A stretch of DNA of 7,050 bases, taken from the NCBI GenBank assembly GCA_019348435.1, contig JAHWJM010000131.1, positions 1-7,050 on the forward strand, written 5' to 3'. Positions within the stretch are counted from its first letter, which is position 1. Every line of letters begins with the position of its first letter. A program made the position numbers and the translations under genes. The DNA comes from Actinomycetota bacterium. GTDB lineage: Bacteria > Actinomycetota > Thermoleophilia > Solirubrobacterales > Solirubrobacteraceae. Positions 7,029 to 7,050 of this stretch are shown here, piece by piece. The notes under the pieces were generated by a model. It did not search any database. It was given only the letters and a program-made list of their open reading frames with translations, and was not told where the DNA came from.

Positions 7029-7050
7029 TTGCCGGCGGGCGGGTGTCACT

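Overview
The window is very GC-rich, with strong G/C preference at third codon positions, no rRNA or tRNA, and a mix of ATG, GTG and TTG starts. Two start codons sit 6-7 bases after a TAGACT box with no Shine-Dalgarno, as in leaderless actinobacterial genes. Together with the gene content (Lon, a class IV cyclase-like CYTH protein, an Ala/Pro-rich basic protein), this suggests a high-GC actinobacterium, possibly of the Thermoleophilia/Solirubrobacterales. The lineage is inferred from style, not from a marker gene.

Layout. Positions 1-949 hold a leftward two-gene unit: a zinc-binding-type protein of unknown function (245-949), then the N-terminus of an M20 metallopeptidase (1-237) that runs off the left edge. 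Positions 950-1031 are a compact divergent promoter with mirrored TAGACT boxes, an 8-bp inverted repeat and three GTCACG copies. The rightward arm follows: an amidohydrolase_2-type TIM-barrel metal hydrolase (1032-2150), a 381-residue low-complexity basic protein with one ordered-looking segment and an 18-bp tandem repeat (2315-3460), and a CYTH-domain protein (3489-4004) with a TTG start and a good AGGA ribosome-binding site.

Positions 4005-4633 contain no convincing intact gene. They hold short direct and inverted repeats, a leftward coding-like C-terminal fragment (4269-4397) and, at the right end, a promoter for lon. The complete ATP-dependent protease Lon (4634-6919) follows, with LON, AAA+ and Ser-Lys protease domains intact. 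Its 3' flank (6920-7050) is dense in hairpins and in G/C runs.

How the genes relate. Lon and the housekeeping-like genes give no sign of a mobile island, defence system or biosynthetic cluster. The divergent pair at 950-1031 probably shares control, so a peptidase unit and a metal-dependent hydrolase may be co-regulated. No complete novel system is evident. The most interesting items are the symmetric leaderless divergent promoter, the two unrecognised proteins, the decayed or repeat-bearing gap before lon, and the structured sequence after lon.
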